Below, piece after piece: positions 22,585 through 36,300 of a DNA stretch of 64,000 nt (position 1 is its first letter; the number at the start of each line of letters is the position of its first letter). Under the pieces are notes generated by a model, which searched no databases, was not told the origin of the DNA, and was given only the letters and a program-made list of their open reading frames with translations. The DNA is taken from NCBI GenBank assembly GCA_914767715.1, contig OU612065.1, forward strand, positions 25,172,001 through 25,236,000, written 5' to 3'. Made by a program: the position numbers and the translations under genes. The DNA comes from Membranipora membranacea (taxonomy: Eukaryota > Bryozoa > Gymnolaemata > Cheilostomatida > Membraniporidae).

Positions 22585-22939
22585 GTATGTATGTAACACA
22601 TCAAGGAATTTCTTCCTTCAATTGTGTTGTGTGTTTTTGTACAATCAACGGACTAAATGCTACGCAATTTTGTTCTGCAAAAAATAGATATCTGTTTTCG
22701 TAGTCCCTGGGGTATTGTTAAGAATAATGCACAATTGGAAAAGCATTGCGCTATCTAAGCAATCCTACATGATCAGTATTTAATATCAATCAGGGATGTT
22801 TGAAATATTCCTGATAGGAGAGATAAGCTAGGCAATTCAATTAGCTAATAACTGGTGCATTTCATTTGTAGAACGCTGGACTGCTCTTACGCTGCGAATA
22901 AAACTTCACTCAGCTGGCTTCGATTTGTACGGTATTGAC

Positions 22940-25900
22940 ATGTCTCAAGCGCCGGTACCCGTTGACTGGAGCAAGGAGGAGGGATATATGACGCTCTCTC
23001 TAGAAGATGGCACTGAGGTTGCGGATGTTATGGATTATGGTGGGAGAAAAGTTCCAACATTTGAAAACAGTTTTATTAAGAGGGTTGATGAGATAAAGCA
23101 CGACTTTCAGTCGCTTGAAGGTGACATTCTTATATACGGCTATATGAAGTCAGGTAAGTTATGATGTTTATATTGTTAGCAGCTGGAAGGGACAGAAATA
23201 GCCGCTCTTGACAAGCTTTGTTCAAGACAGGACAGGCTATGGCCAAAGCTGTTGTGTAATTGCATAACAGGAAAATGTAATGAAACTTTGAGGGATTATT
23301 AGTGATTGCTGCTAATTTTCCATGCATTTGAATTTGTATGGCATTGAAGAACAGGGCAAACATCTATAGTTATTAGTTGTATGTGCTGGATAGCGATCTT
23401 GGTAAGGTCATGGACCAGGCAATTATGAACATTATAGGTGCGAGTAATTGTACAGGATGTTAATGCCAATAATGTACTTAGAATCACAGATTGTATAGAG
23501 CCATAAATACTGATTATTGCGGAAAAGCTCAGTGCCTAAGCAAATTTTCATGACTGTTTGCTCATTCACTCTTCTCAGGAACACATTGGCTATGGGAGAT
23601 CATCAGAATGGTCATAGGGAATGACACAAATGTATGTGAGCGTAGCAGCAAAATGGACACGTTTTTAGAAAGTGTTTCACTGGATCAACTCAGCAAATGT
23701 CCGACGCCAAGAATTTTGAGCAGTCATCTGATGCCCGATTCCTTACCAGAATCGATACTTAAGGATTCCAAAGTTGTCGTACCGATCAGACACCCAAAGG
23801 ATGTTGCTGTCTCTATGTTTCATCACCTTGAAGCTGAGAAAAACGGAACAAATCTGCGATGTGGCTGGGAAAACTTCATCAAACATGTATGGTTCAATCC
23901 TGACAGAGGTATGGCGAGAACAGGGAACAAATTTGTGTCAATTCTGTTTTTGCTTGACGCCTTCCAATCATTGCCTTGTCTATAGAAACACGACAAATTA
24001 TTGAGAAATATATATACAGAAATCATATCCCGTCAAAATAGGTCAAGCAGATAGTTCATATAGTATCAATCCAATCTTGAGTACGTCATCGGCAGCACAT
24101 TGCTTTTCCACATGGAAAGTAGGCAACGTCATGCATGCATTTTTCTTTATGCGTGTAATTAACTCCAACTCAATGATTCCGGGATTCTGAACAAACTCTC
24201 AATTTGAGTAGCATTTTTGAGAATTCGAAGTCTGACAGATGCCTGTTTCTTATCAACATTACTGTCATTGATTGACATAGGTCAGATCGTTTTTTTTTGC
24301 GATTGCAAATGAATGAATCCGAAAACATATTAAACACTTTATCTCAGAGTAAGGATATATCCTTACTCTAAAGATATTTTCCTTACTCTGTGAGGCAATT
24401 TTTCGTTATTTTCCAGCACTTTATGCGACATGGGCTAACTTTACATCAGCCGCGTGGAAGCTGTGCTCAGAGAATGAGAATTACTGTCCGGTAGTTTATG
24501 AACAACTGCTAGAGGTAATTGACATGATAAGCCTGTGTAACTCTTCCCTTCATCTGGCATGATAACAAATATTAATCAATAGTCAGCGCTGGTAATTAGT
24601 ACTACACAGTATTCCTACTTTCTACCCCCAGCAGACTAATCCCCTGATGATCTGGGATAGAAGTGCTTACCATTGATTCTATGATTTGTTTGAAGTTACA
24701 AGCAATTCAGGGCCGTAGTCTGGGAAACATGGTAGGGGAGGCGAAAATCCTTGAGGGTGTGAACTAACACCAGGTTGGGCATTGTAAGCTCCTCCTGAGT
24801 CGCCAGTCCCCAGCCTGCTAAGTGTTCTAATGATTTAAATAGTAGTCGGAAGTCTCAAATGAGCTGATTCTGATTTCAAATTCTAGATTATTCAGCTACA
24901 GCATTTTTAGGCCTTTCTATTGAGCATTATGGGGGAGGCAGAGTGTCGCTGCGATCCCTAGAACTACGGGCCTGGGCAGAGGGTAAATGATATGCGTGTT
25001 CTGTTTGCAGTCACCAACAGATATTATCAGAGACTTGGCAAACTTCCTTGGAAATGAGTTATCACAAGAGCGCTTGGATGTTATTTGTCAAGCAACCAAG
25101 TTCAATAACATGAAGCTTAAGAAGCGAGCATCGGAAAAAGCGCTGGAGTCGACATTCTTCCCAGGATATACAATGTTCCGCAAAGGTAATAACATAAGAA
25201 TCTATGGGTAGAATAGAAGACCATGCTGAAAAGCATGGCGGTTCTATGTTAGATAAAGATGAGATTTTATTGAGACTCTCGGAGAAACCATGGGGTTTCA
25301 AATTGGAGTAGTCGTTAAAAGAAAAACGGAAAATTTCAAAAATGTAGTGTGACAAAAACTACATAGCATATTTGGCAAGTGACTTTACAAGCTCTAGAGT
25401 TATACACAAGCGGTCCAGTTAAAACATCAAGTGACACACTGACTCTAGAAAATTGCATAAGAAGATCCAAGACATATTTCAGAAATCTATGGCAGATTTT
25501 GTGTGTAAGTGAAATCAGGGAGTTCGGGTCCCAAACTCCCTGGTGAAATTATGTGAATTCTTATGATTCAATAACTTGAAGTACCCTAGGAGTTTAGTTT
25601 TCGCGGCATTTAGGATTCGCTTTTCGGGTTGTTGCCTAGGTTGCGAAATTTAGTGTATCTTAAATTAAACTCACTCACCATAGTTTCATTAACAATGTAC
25701 AATCATACAGGAATACACCTTACCTACGCATTCAAGGAAGTGTTGTGTAGTGGTCTAAGTGTCTGCCTTGCAATCAGATGGAGAGTTATGCCCTGGGTTT
25801 GAATCCCAGCTGGGACATTTTTTTTAATTTAGTACTAGCGAAATTTAGTACCAGGTCCAGATAGCGAAAATAAACTCTAGCTAAATTAAACTCCTATAGG

Positions 25901-26271
25901 GTATAAAAGTTGTCTGTCACTGACAAATGAGAGGACAACTACAGTAGGTATGAAACAGGCCAATAATGCATTCCATGGGTGACGCATAATATTATGCAGC
26001 TGCCATTCGCCTAGCCATTGACAAGCTAGTCAAGACAGACTACAATTTGCCATTTTATAATTTACAAGTCAAAAATAGATTTACATATTCCTTCTCTGAG
26101 GATGAGAACAGATTTTAGAATTAAAATATGTTTGTTTTCCCGGCAGGAACAAAAGGGGATTGGAAAAATCACTTTACAGAAGACCTGAACAACTTTTTTG
26201 ACTCACATATGAAAGATATCATGGCAGAGGATGATAATATCCGTCAGGTGATGCTCTTCTACAACGATTAG
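22940..26271 (+). CDS. Cytosolic sulfotransferase (SULT family), five coding exons
   Basis: Exons are 22940-23153, 23579-23908, 24417-24514, 25011-25185 and 26147-26271. All junctions are GT-AG and the phases give 313 residues, normal for SULT1/2-type enzymes. It transfers sulfonate from PAPS to a hydroxyl or amine of a small acceptor in the cytosol. Visible motifs are the 5'-phosphosulfate loop YGYMKSGTHWLWEI spanning the exon 1/2 junction, the 3'-phosphate block IRHPKDVAVSMFHH in exon 2, and the C-terminal RKG-(x)2-GDWKNHFT loop split by the last intron. The usual catalytic His should lie in the SSHLMPDSLP segment (SHLP-type in other members). ATG 22940 is the first in frame after the putative 5' splice. 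Substrate cannot be predicted. Confidence 0.93.
24346..24369. repeat. Perfect 24-bp palindrome in sulfotransferase intron 2
   Basis: agagtaaggata is followed directly by its exact complement tatccttactct. A further half-site (ccttactctg) occurs about 20 bases downstream, and the whole sits ~50 bases before the exon 3 acceptor. Confidence 0.85.
25582..25903. mobile_element. TA-flanked MITE with internal tRNA-like segment
   Basis: The ends taccctaggagtttagttt and aaattaaactcctatagggta are imperfect inverted repeats, so the element begins CCCTA and is bounded by TA on both sides, as in Tc1/mariner-type insertions. It lies in the last intron of the sulfotransferase gene. A tRNA-related head occupies its right half. 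Confidence 0.65.
25748..25830 (+). repeat. tRNA-derived SINE head or tRNA-like Pol III unit
   Basis: An A-box-like tagtggtctaagtgtctgcc is followed by ttgcaatcag and a good B-box (gggtttgaatccc) inside a 5-bp T-stem (ctggg/cccag), then a run of eight or more T at 25819, which would terminate Pol III. The 5' strand does not pair with the 3' acceptor strand and the anticodon stem is weak, so it is not a functional tRNA gene. Confidence 0.6.
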
Positions 26272-26570
26272 GCATTTAGTTTTCAAAAGTTCTATTGTAT
26301 GGTTAAATAGTATGGATATTTGTTATTCGCTATATAACATATTCATAATATGGAGAAATCACCATTTATATCATCACCCGGTATCCTGTACCCCCAAGAA
26401 GAAATAAACTATTATATTTTTGAGGCATTTATTTTTAATACTATTGCTCCTGTTCACGCATGGTACATAAATGTTGTTATTCATAATAAAAATGTGATCT
26501 ATATGACAAAAGTTACACTGGTATAATAACATAAGTTGCGGGCCAGCAATGACAAGTACAGACAACTGGA

Positions 26571-28916
26571 CTAGGGTGAATGAGTTAGCTTGCCTGGCTC
26601 ACATAACTCAGCGAATTCTTCGGGAGGGAGCGTTGTGCCGAATACCTCAGCAGTGGTTGGTATCTTGCAGACTTTGGGGCCAACATTGGTCCAAATGAAG
26701 CCAGTCTCAAAATCTTCTCTGTGTAGTTCAGGTACTTTAGGCAGCTTCCTCTTGTAATAGTCTGACGGAGCATGGCAGACAAATTCCATATATTCCATCT
26801 TACGAGGTAGCTCTTCTGCTGGACCTGTAAAAGTTTATGAATCAATAGTTTGTCCAACTAAATATTGACCTAAGTAAGGCATACTCATTGTTCTATCAAG
26901 GAGTAATCCTTAGTACTATGTTCTCACCACTCCTACTGCTTGGTGCCAGTTCCTACCCAGCTCCCCTCACCTCTACTCACATATGGCGCCATGCTGTTTT
27001 ATGGGGGTGGTGTTGGTGAAAGTGTAAATTGTAACACCTATGTGACCATTATTTTGATGTCATGAAATCAACCAATATGTCCATGATGACATCGAACAAG
27101 ACAGCCCTGGCACAGTTGGGTGACACAGGGTGATAATGGATGGTAGCTTAGAATCTAACATCTAACATGCAAGTGTTTGATGTCCTGGGTAAAAATCCCT
27201 CTACAGTCCAACTCCTGGACTCTGTTGAAGCCCCACGTGTGCCCCAGCCTACCAGCAAACTTGACACAGATTATAGCGGCTGCATCAGTACTTCTCAGTC
27301 ATAGGACCGAGCAGACCTTGTGATTTTAACCAACATATTCATATTTGTCATTTAACCCTCCATTAATTGCAATTTTGAAACTGAAAAAAAAACTGCAAAT
27401 GATGTAGAACGCAATCTCAACGTATGTGATTGAAAGTTGATGTATACTATAGATATATTAGATGCACATATTTAACAGATTAACCAAGGAATGGTGCGTT
27501 GTACACATGAAACTGTTACTCAAATTGCTTAGAATTGAGAGAAGATAAATTGGAAAAAAGGACCTCGGGAAGCTATATTGAATCCATACCTATTCCATAT
27601 TCCATCTACAACTACCGAGATGCAAAAAATTTGAATCATAACAATGAACTCTGGTCTGGTAATGGACAGCACCTTGATCTGCAAGAGTGAGAAGGGAAGA
27701 ACATGGGACGCTTTCACTTACCGAGAATATATGTTGATGGGTCGAACTGTTCAGGATGCGAGGCAGTAGTTGGTAAGAGCCATGTTATGACAGCACTCTT
27801 CTCACAATATTGATCTTGTAGTAAAGCCTGGATCTGAGCATAGAATATATCACCAGAGTGATCCACCAATGATACTATATCTCCTACTTGATGGTAAAAC
27901 CCCTGGTAACATAGAAGGAAAGGTGTTTGCTAGCTATTGGCCGAGGTCAAAATCGATGTTATTCGGTGGTAGTGGTATTGTCAATTGGGAAACAAAAGCA
28001 AAGATAAGCATGGATGTTTTTAGTAGACAAAATTGTCTGTTCAACCACAGGTAGAACAGCTGAATTCGGGAATTAATGAATAAGGAACCCAAAATATGTA
28101 AAAAAAGGGTGGTGGAGAAAGGAATATAATATTAATGAAAAAAAAGCTCCCAGTGACACTCTGATAAATTGACCCAAATTCCTAAGCCCAAAGTTTCAGC
28201 TCAATGATCTGATTGCACCTGAGCCTCTTGCAGTAAAAGAAATTCAATAGTGATTTTCATCTGAATAACCATTTGTATAATATTATGTACTAAGTGTAAT
28301 AGAGTGTGTTATTGAATGTTCTTACCCGGTAAAACATGGTCTCTCTGGTGATAATTGTTGAGACTGATGGGTGAGACTTGATAGGAGCCTACAAAGAAAC
28401 CATAGCACAATGCATTTAATTGAATATAAGCTTCATAACCATAGGTTTGAGCAACAACATTAATGATATTGTAAAATTAAGATAGACGACTGTATTCTCC
28501 AACCAATATCATTTTCATACCGAATTACTCGTAATACTCACATTCTTTTTGAAGATATATCTGCGATTCTTGCCTTTCCACGGATTAGCTTTCTGTTGAG
28601 CTTTACTTTTTGATGGTTTTATTCTCGCGCTTTTCCGAACATTTGAGCTTGAGTTTGATTGCTCTTTCAGAATGTTAATTGATCCATTGTCTGTGAGTTT
28701 GGCAGCAACAATAGCTGTCCGTAGCCCGCTGTTGGAGCCACTTTGTATGGACTCACTATCACTAGCTATACTGCTAGTTTCATCTTTTACATTGTCAATT
28801 GAGAGGTGATTCAAGTAGCAAGAGTTACACATGACCGAAGCCAACTCATCTTTCCTCCACATAGGTGAAGCAGTCGTCTTACATGCAGAGCATGATGGCC
28901 GCCGTCCGATTGGCAT
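26571..28916 (-). CDS. GATAD1: GATA zinc finger domain-containing protein 1 (GATAD1)
   Basis: Exons (minus strand) are 28542-28916, 28326-28388, 27722-27902 and 26571-26824. Junctions are GT-AG and phases close to 290 residues (human protein about 270). The N-terminus MPIGRRPSCSACKTT starts a GATA-type finger C-x2-C-x17-C-x2-C with PMWRK between the pairs. A basic, serine-rich linker follows. The C-terminal half has the family-specific blocks STIITRETMFYR, QDQYCEKSAVITWLLPT, EQFDPSTYILG, PRKMEYMEFVCHAPSDYY and FIWTNVGP. In mammals GATAD1 associates with H3K4me3-marked chromatin in a KDM5A/EMSY/SIN3-type complex. It is convergent with the sulfotransferase (stops 300 bases apart) and divergent from KDM1B. 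Confidence 0.93.
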
Positions 28917-30325
28917 AGTTATGTTCTGTTTTATCTATGATGGGAAAGAAACATCAGCGACATAAATCAACATTCAGATAAATGCAGTGAAGATGAGTCA
29001 TATAACTTGCAACTTGTTCTCCTGTTCCTGCTAGTTGTAACAACAAGGAGTACTTTTTGGTAGTAACTAGCTTGGGTGGGTCTTGAAAAAAAGCAATAAG
29101 ATTAGATTTGCCCCCAAGAAAGCAGTCAGTTAAGGTTATGACTTGGTGACTGGATAGTACAGTGAGATTAAAGACACATAGATAATATATAAAAGACTAA
29201 AAATACAATACAATAGCAAGTTGTAACAGTTGTTACTCCTTGACAATAGTAATCACAAATCAGTTTGACTTTGAGTAATTTTTATGTTATGTAGGAAAGA
29301 TAGAAGATATTCTGATATCTTTCCTAAAACCTGCTTATTCTTGATTAGTCCATAGGCCAACTTATGCACTGGAAAAACTACACCTTGGCACTGGTTGTCT
29401 AAATAACATTCAATCAGCCACATTAAAAACAATGTATACGGGAAAGTCAGGTAAAAGTGCTTTTTCTTCTTTATATTTTTATCTTTGAGCAAAATTTTTA
29501 AACTAAGATCAGAAATGGAGTCGGTAAGTCTGTCTCATGATCTTACAATGAAGAGGGCTATATCATAAAATCCCTTCATCAATTCAGACGGATGCTATAG
29601 CCTCGCTCTCAGTTTGAAAAAGTGGGAAAGCAGGAAAATTTATTGGGCATTCTCTCTGCAATGAACTAAAGGTTTAGTTCATTGCTCTCTGTAAGTTCCT
29701 AACTCATTCGAGACCTTAAGCCCTGTCACTCCTTGCTTTGACGAATTATCTACGTATTGTGCACCAGTATAAATGTAATCTGTGAAAGACACTATGAAGA
29801 CTGCACAGACAGTTGACTCATAATAAATGTGATTTGTCTGCTCCTGATCTAAGACCAGTTGTGAGAGAATAACTACTATTCTTGCCCTCGAATATGGGAC
29901 CAACCAGGGAGGGTGGGAGAGGATATCCCACCCTCCCTTGACCAACCATAAGGCCACATGATCTAGGGGTGAGGGTGCGGCTCCATCCTCGGAAACTTGG
30001 GCTAGATTATGTTGGCTTATGGGACAAACTACACCAGAGTTTGGGACCACACAGGAGGTGTTCAAGTGTGGTACCAGTCCAGCCATGGCACTGACCATGA
30101 TGATGGCAAACTCAACTGAAACAGTTATATCCTTCACTAGCTCACTGTAAGTGATACTCCATGGATTGAGGGAGTGGAATTTTGTTGACATTCAATTCTA
30201 CCAACTACTACCAAGGAGTAACAGTTACTCCTCGCTACTACACATGAAATGCCAAAAAAATGTATCTCATTTTTTTGTTTTCTTTAGAATTGCGAAACGT
30301 TGGCTAAAGTCGGACATGATTTACA
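28917..30325. other. Shared upstream region of GATAD1 and KDM1B
   Basis: About 1.4 kb separates the two divergent start codons. It contains a perfect 12-bp-arm GC-rich hairpin (arms 29907-29918 and 29926-29937) and a 19-bp palindrome aggagtaacagttactcct at 30214-30232. Splicing upstream of either ATG is possible. No coding exon is supported here. Confidence 0.5.
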
Positions 30326-33300
30326 ATGGCAAGTGTACCAAAGAAAATAAGGAAGGACCGTAGCGATTCCAAATCTGACACATCCCTGAACAAAAGGTTT
30401 GTAGTTGCTCCAACAATGGAGAGATGTGATTTAATCTTCTCTGAATCACGCAGGAGGATTTATACATTACACATTGATCCCATAACTAATTATACCTGTA
30501 GGAGTAAAGTTTATGCAGGAGGCATGAACTTCTAGCTAGCTAGCATTTACGCCCCTCTTTCCTTTATATAAACTACCACCTCAGCTGGCTAACATAGTCC
30601 CGCCCAAACTCGCTAAATTAAAATCTAGGCAACATTTGCTGCCAAGGGTAAATATTCAAAGGAATTTATTACTTCTAAAACCATCAATGCATTGCATTAC
30701 CTAATGAATTACAAATTGTAAATTGAAGTGATGTATTTTGATGCATGGTGTGCATTAAAGCATTAGTAAGCTGCTGGTGCTTCGGGAGCTTTTATAACCA
30801 TCAGGTACATGGAAAACAGTAAACCCACGGGCAAGAGCTAGAAAATAAGAGCTGGTTGTGCCTCCTGTTAGAAATATAGTGGTGGCATTCCACAGATGAT
30901 CATGTAGGACTGTAGTAACTTTATTGTAACAACACGTCTTTTCCTTGCAGCAGCGAGGAGAAAGATACTAGAACATTATGTGAGAGAGTGAACTGTCCTA
31001 CAGATGAGCTGACTTGTGTTCTTGAAGTCTGCCATCAGTAAGTCTCAAACTGTCAGTAAAATTTAGTATCCACCCTTGTGTGTGGATCTATTGGGGAGAA
31101 GATCAGTTTATTATAAGATCCAAGATTATCATGTGATAATAAAAATTGATCACGGGATGCTCTGGGTAAAAACGGTCCTCAACTTGCAAAAAAGTTGTAG
31201 TCACAGTACGGCGTAAAAAATTGAAGAAGCTGTAACGTCTCTTCTCAGTGCGACATTGCTTCGGTCAATAGACTCACTAAAGCTGTAGCTCCACGTAACG
31301 ATGTAATCACAGGCCGATGGCATGTCTAGACATGCTAGGCCGATCTCACACTGAAACACAGGCCTATGAGTTATTACTCGATGGTTTAGTGAGTCATAGT
31401 GGGGTAATAAATCAGGTGCCTAGATTGACCAATTAACTCCCTCAGTTCAATCGATTGACCAATGATATTTAATGGGCGTGTTAACAAATGACCGGATTTG
31501 ATGTCATATTAAATCCGGGTCTTTGTCACTTAGAATCTTCACCAAATAAAATTCCATTATTCTGTAAAATTGATTTTCCTATGCTATACTATGGATGTCA
31601 TGTCAGGACAGCTTCCATTTCCAAGTGATACAGCTATTACCTTCCATATTTTCACTACAGCACCACTCCTATCTTTGTAGTTATGGTCTTTTTTATCATA
31701 AATAGGAGGATGTGATTTAACTACAGATATTATCAACTCCTCCATTTTTGATAGCCTGTCACGATTTGATAGATGACGTGTTTAACCGCCGTAATTATTT
31801 AAGCAATCAACAACCAATCAGCATAGAGGATCGTCTAGATCACTCGGGCAAAAGACCAACAGGTTCGATGTCCACTTAACACGAGTAATCACTCGTGCAG
31901 ATCCACCGATTAACCACTCGTGACCCCAAATCGATGTAAAAATCGTTACGTGGAGCTACAGCTTTAGTCTACATCAAGATTTCAGTCACTCCGTGAAATA
32001 GTGACATGGATTTTTCAGAACATGCTGTTGGAAAGTCTATGCAGATTGGAACCCGATGGTTTAACATATGCTCTGATTGCAGGTGTATTAACCGAGAAAA
32101 TGCAGACACCACTAATCACCCATGGATTCATCTATCACTCGGAGAGCATGTGTGCAATGTATGCGTCGAGTTCTACACTCGCAGGTGAGTAAATAAATGG
32201 AGCTAAATTTACTGTGAAAACAATGAACTAATAATGCCTAAAAACGTGAGGTTTCTAAGCGTTGGAGCCATTAACATATAAATACCTATATAAGTATCTA
32301 TATATTTATGGTTGGAGCTAACAGATGTTCGAAAATTGATATTCGTGCACCGCCTCTTGTGATATTGGGTTGCGACTGATTTTGTGCTCATGGTAATTAT
32401 TCATGTATTTTTGCCGGCCGGTCTCATGTGGGCATGTAGTCATTAATGTAGTCGGCCGGTCTCAAAATGGCTGTCTTTGCATTGTCTGCATAAGCTTTGT
32501 TCCTCATACTGTATATAACTTATATTCACTCACTCACCAGTCAAGGTATAGGATATCAGGATTTCTCTAAGTGGAAGCGAGTGTGGACAGCTAATGCACG
32601 ATCAGACTCTGTGATAGGTACATTCATTGGTGATCAGTTGTTACCGTATTGGACACAGTGTATGAGGTGTAGTAAATGGAGGGAGATGGGTAGACATTTT
32701 AATCTCAGCAAAGACCTGGCAGAGCAGTTTATATGTACCAAGTCATGTGATGAACCAGAGGATGAGGTAAGAGGCTTATGGGATAGATGCCCTCACTTTT
32801 AATTTATCTGTTTAATCCGTACTTATATCTTTATTGTTTGATATACAGACAAGGTTACAAAACATGAACTCATAACGCAATATATCACAATGCGCCATCA
32901 CTGTTTTTTTTTCAATCTGAACTAACTCTGGATATATCATACAGACACTGGCTACAAATGATAAGTCCACAATGCAGTAAATCTTTAGACTACACCACTT
33001 TCAGCACAATCATAACATCTCTCTATCAATGCTATTGGTACCTTATCATGGCAGTTGGTCATGGCATTCCCCTCACCTGGCTTGACTCATTACTATTTAT
33101 ATTACTTTGTCTTCCACAGAGAGTTACTGCAGCTAGACAGCCTCACTGGATAAATACCTTACTTTACCCGCCCTACCTCACTCAATCACCTGCTGAGGTT
33201 TATCTAAAGGGATATTATCCTGATGCTGTGGGCATGTCTGCTACTGAAAAGCCTTCACATGAAAGTGGTAATATATTATACATACATGTATCAGTGATTT

Positions 33301-36300
33301 GTTTCAGTAATGAACTGGTGTCATCATACTTAAATTGCCTTTATAACATTTTGTGTTTCCAATATGATTGATACTACTCCTGAGACAAAACACATGTTTA
33401 TTTCCATGGTATCGCTGGTCATTTGTTCCCTAACAGGATAATATTATAAAATATGAATAATGTGGTTGGGTACTCTATTAGAGCTGTAAACGCAATGTGA
33501 CACAGTTTGTTATGTCTTGACAGTAGTGAGTACGATCTTTGAGAGATTTTTCATTCGTGATATTGCTCTTATACAGGTGGTGATAATTTTACAAGGCCAT
33601 TCCATGAATCTCCGTCCAACTGTATGGCTCTGAGCATACGTCCTGATGTTATGGACTATGATGAAACATTGGAGTTCAGAGAGTTTGCAGCGTAAGAAAA
33701 ATTTGATGGGCTATCTTGCCTTGTATGTAGATCAAGCATGATCCAATTTGCCTACATTTATTATATGAGCCGCAGACTGCGGACCTTGTATGTATTTAAT
33801 CACTTGTACTTATGGGATAGTAGGTTATTTGGTGCTTTGTTAATGTTTTTACCTGCAATCTCAGTGAAGCAATTAATAGCTAGTGTCATTTAGATCACTC
33901 TTTTGTACTTTTACAGGGCTCAGCAGATGTACTTGTGTCTTAGAAACTTGGTTGTTGCAAGCTGGGCCAAAAACAATATGGTATGTACAACTTGGTACAA
34001 CTTGGTACTTCTTACAGCTGACAACCTGGTAGAACAATTATGTATGTGTGAGGCCTATCAGATTGGAATCTTGATCTGACCTGACCTTGATTGATCTGAT
34101 TAGCCTTTTCATCCCTGATGTGCATATGGATACTCAAGTAACAGCTCAAAAATGCTGATCATATCATATCATGAGGCTAGTTTTGGGAACCTATTGCCAT
34201 CCTGACCTCACATGTTTTGGCTTGATGACATTACCATTTTCGTTCATGCTAAGCTTCGGAAATCTGCAATTGATCGTGAACGTTCCATACTGTTAACCAT
34301 TGAGAGCACTGATGTGATAGATTCTTTTTTCTCTTTTCCATGAGCAGGAGTGGCTGACACTCGACAAGTGCAGACATAGTGTTATATGTAGAGGTTTAGT
34401 GAGGATCCGGTGCCTTATAGACTTGGAGAGAATCATCACATTCCTAACATCTAAAGGTGTTATTAACGCCGGTATTCTACCTCACCCTCCTCCGAGTGTA
34501 TTTGTCACTAAGGTAACAGTCCATAGCTCTATATTGAGTTTTTTCAACTTTGTAGTGTGTTGTCATCTTAGTTTTTTTTTGTATAGAATTCTTTATAATA
34601 TTTAGATGTTATAAGGGTAATGGTAACTTAGATGTAATTCAAGTTTAAAAGTAGATGAACCTTTTGAATATATAAGTTTGGTACCCACCAATTTCTATAT
34701 GGCTTGCTCTTCAAGTTTCCCTCGTGGAAAAACGAACAACAATTTTGTGTTCTTCGAAAATAATACCTATTGTCAAATGTGTGAGGTTAACATGAAATGC
34801 TTGATTCAGTAATTGTCCTCATTCTTTAGTGTTTGTTGAACTCTTTGTAGGCTCATGTTGGGTCGGTGGTAGTCGTTGGAGCCGGTACTGCTGGGTTAGC
34901 AGCTGCATTGCATCTATATAAACTTGGTGTCAAGGTAAGTGAATTAATAGCGGTGCAAATGAGTATTTTACTGGTCCATTGGTTCCAATCAAACTCAGGA
35001 AATTTATGTGTGGGCCACAGTAGTTTCCATTTGTATGTAAGAGTTCTCTGAAAGCAAGTAGCTACAACCAAGAGTGATGAAAAATGTTCCCATGATCGGT
35101 TTCAAACAGAATCTAGCATGATCATTAAAAACTGAAGTTAAATAGTAATTTATATAGATTTAATCAATAACCATTGAGACTACTATTGAAAACTTACTTA
35201 TATAGCAACCGATTCAATTCTGACATTAGCAACAGATTTTAATAACCATTATGAGTGGGCTCTTAAAAGTTAGCACTCTGCTCTCTTTCACTTGATTTGT
35301 GTTACATTTCAGGTCACAGTATTAGAAGCCAAAGAGAGACTTGGAGGTAGAGTTCAGGTATCCAGACTATCCAGTGGAGCTTTACTGACACTCGGACCTG
35401 ATATCATAAACGGCTCTATCAATAATCCAATCGCCAAGATGGCCAGACAGGTGGGTGTGTGGATATTTCATTCTTCTGCCTGCACAATTTATGTACTGAC
35501 ATTTCCAATTCTGCAAAATTGAGTCTCATAATTCCAAAGCCATCTGATTGGCAACCTGCTCTGGTGGTAACTCTTGCCAATGCGTGCGGAATTGACATCA
35601 AGAGTAATATCTTCTGTTCTCAATACTAGCTATTGTTGATTATCAGTTTATAAATGGGCTCTCTCATTCTCCCTGACTAATATTTCTATCGCAACCTGAA
35701 CCAAACTCATTGTCAACTCAATTGCGTACGATACATACTTAGCCTTATGACATCTACTTGCCCAGTATAGATCGCGAGAGTCGGTATGGTCATTTCCAGC
35801 ACTTCTTATTCATAAAACTAATGAGTAGAGGTTTTATGAGCAGAAGTTTTATGGTACCTGCAATAACAATAAAAAAGCTGTTGATTAAGTTTTCACAATG
35901 TCCGTGTGCTTGGAAATGGAGACCCAGCTGCCTAGTCCTAGTCCTAGACCCAGCTTAAAATATCAAATTTTTACAATCGGTATAGAAAGTGCTGAAGTAG
36001 CTTGTCATAAAAATGCTGTAGTATTTACGTCTTTTTCAATTTCTAGTGTAAGTTGGTAGTTCAGGAGTTTCCGCTATCTAACATAGTAGTGTTAGGCAAA
36101 CAGAACAGGGCCATCAACGCTGATAGTATGAGAAAAGCTGAGAACAGATACCTGGAGATACTAGATCTGATATATGAATGGGCTCGTAATAATGATGACC
36201 CTGAATGTCCTGATGTCAGCCTGAGAGGTAAATCTTTAGTGTAATGTGCGCACAGGTTTTTCTTGTAGAATCAAGCTAGCCTTGTTGCGCGGCTATTATT

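Noticed and set aside
25748-25830. Functional tRNA gene (anticodon GCA or TGC)
   Set aside because: Acceptor and anticodon stems do not pair properly, and only the T-arm and promoter boxes are convincing.
29679-30191. 170-codon open frame on the minus strand upstream of KDM1B
   Set aside because: No domain, mixed composition, no splice signals, and it runs through a perfect 12-bp-arm hairpin. It is likely a chance open frame in a promoter-type region.
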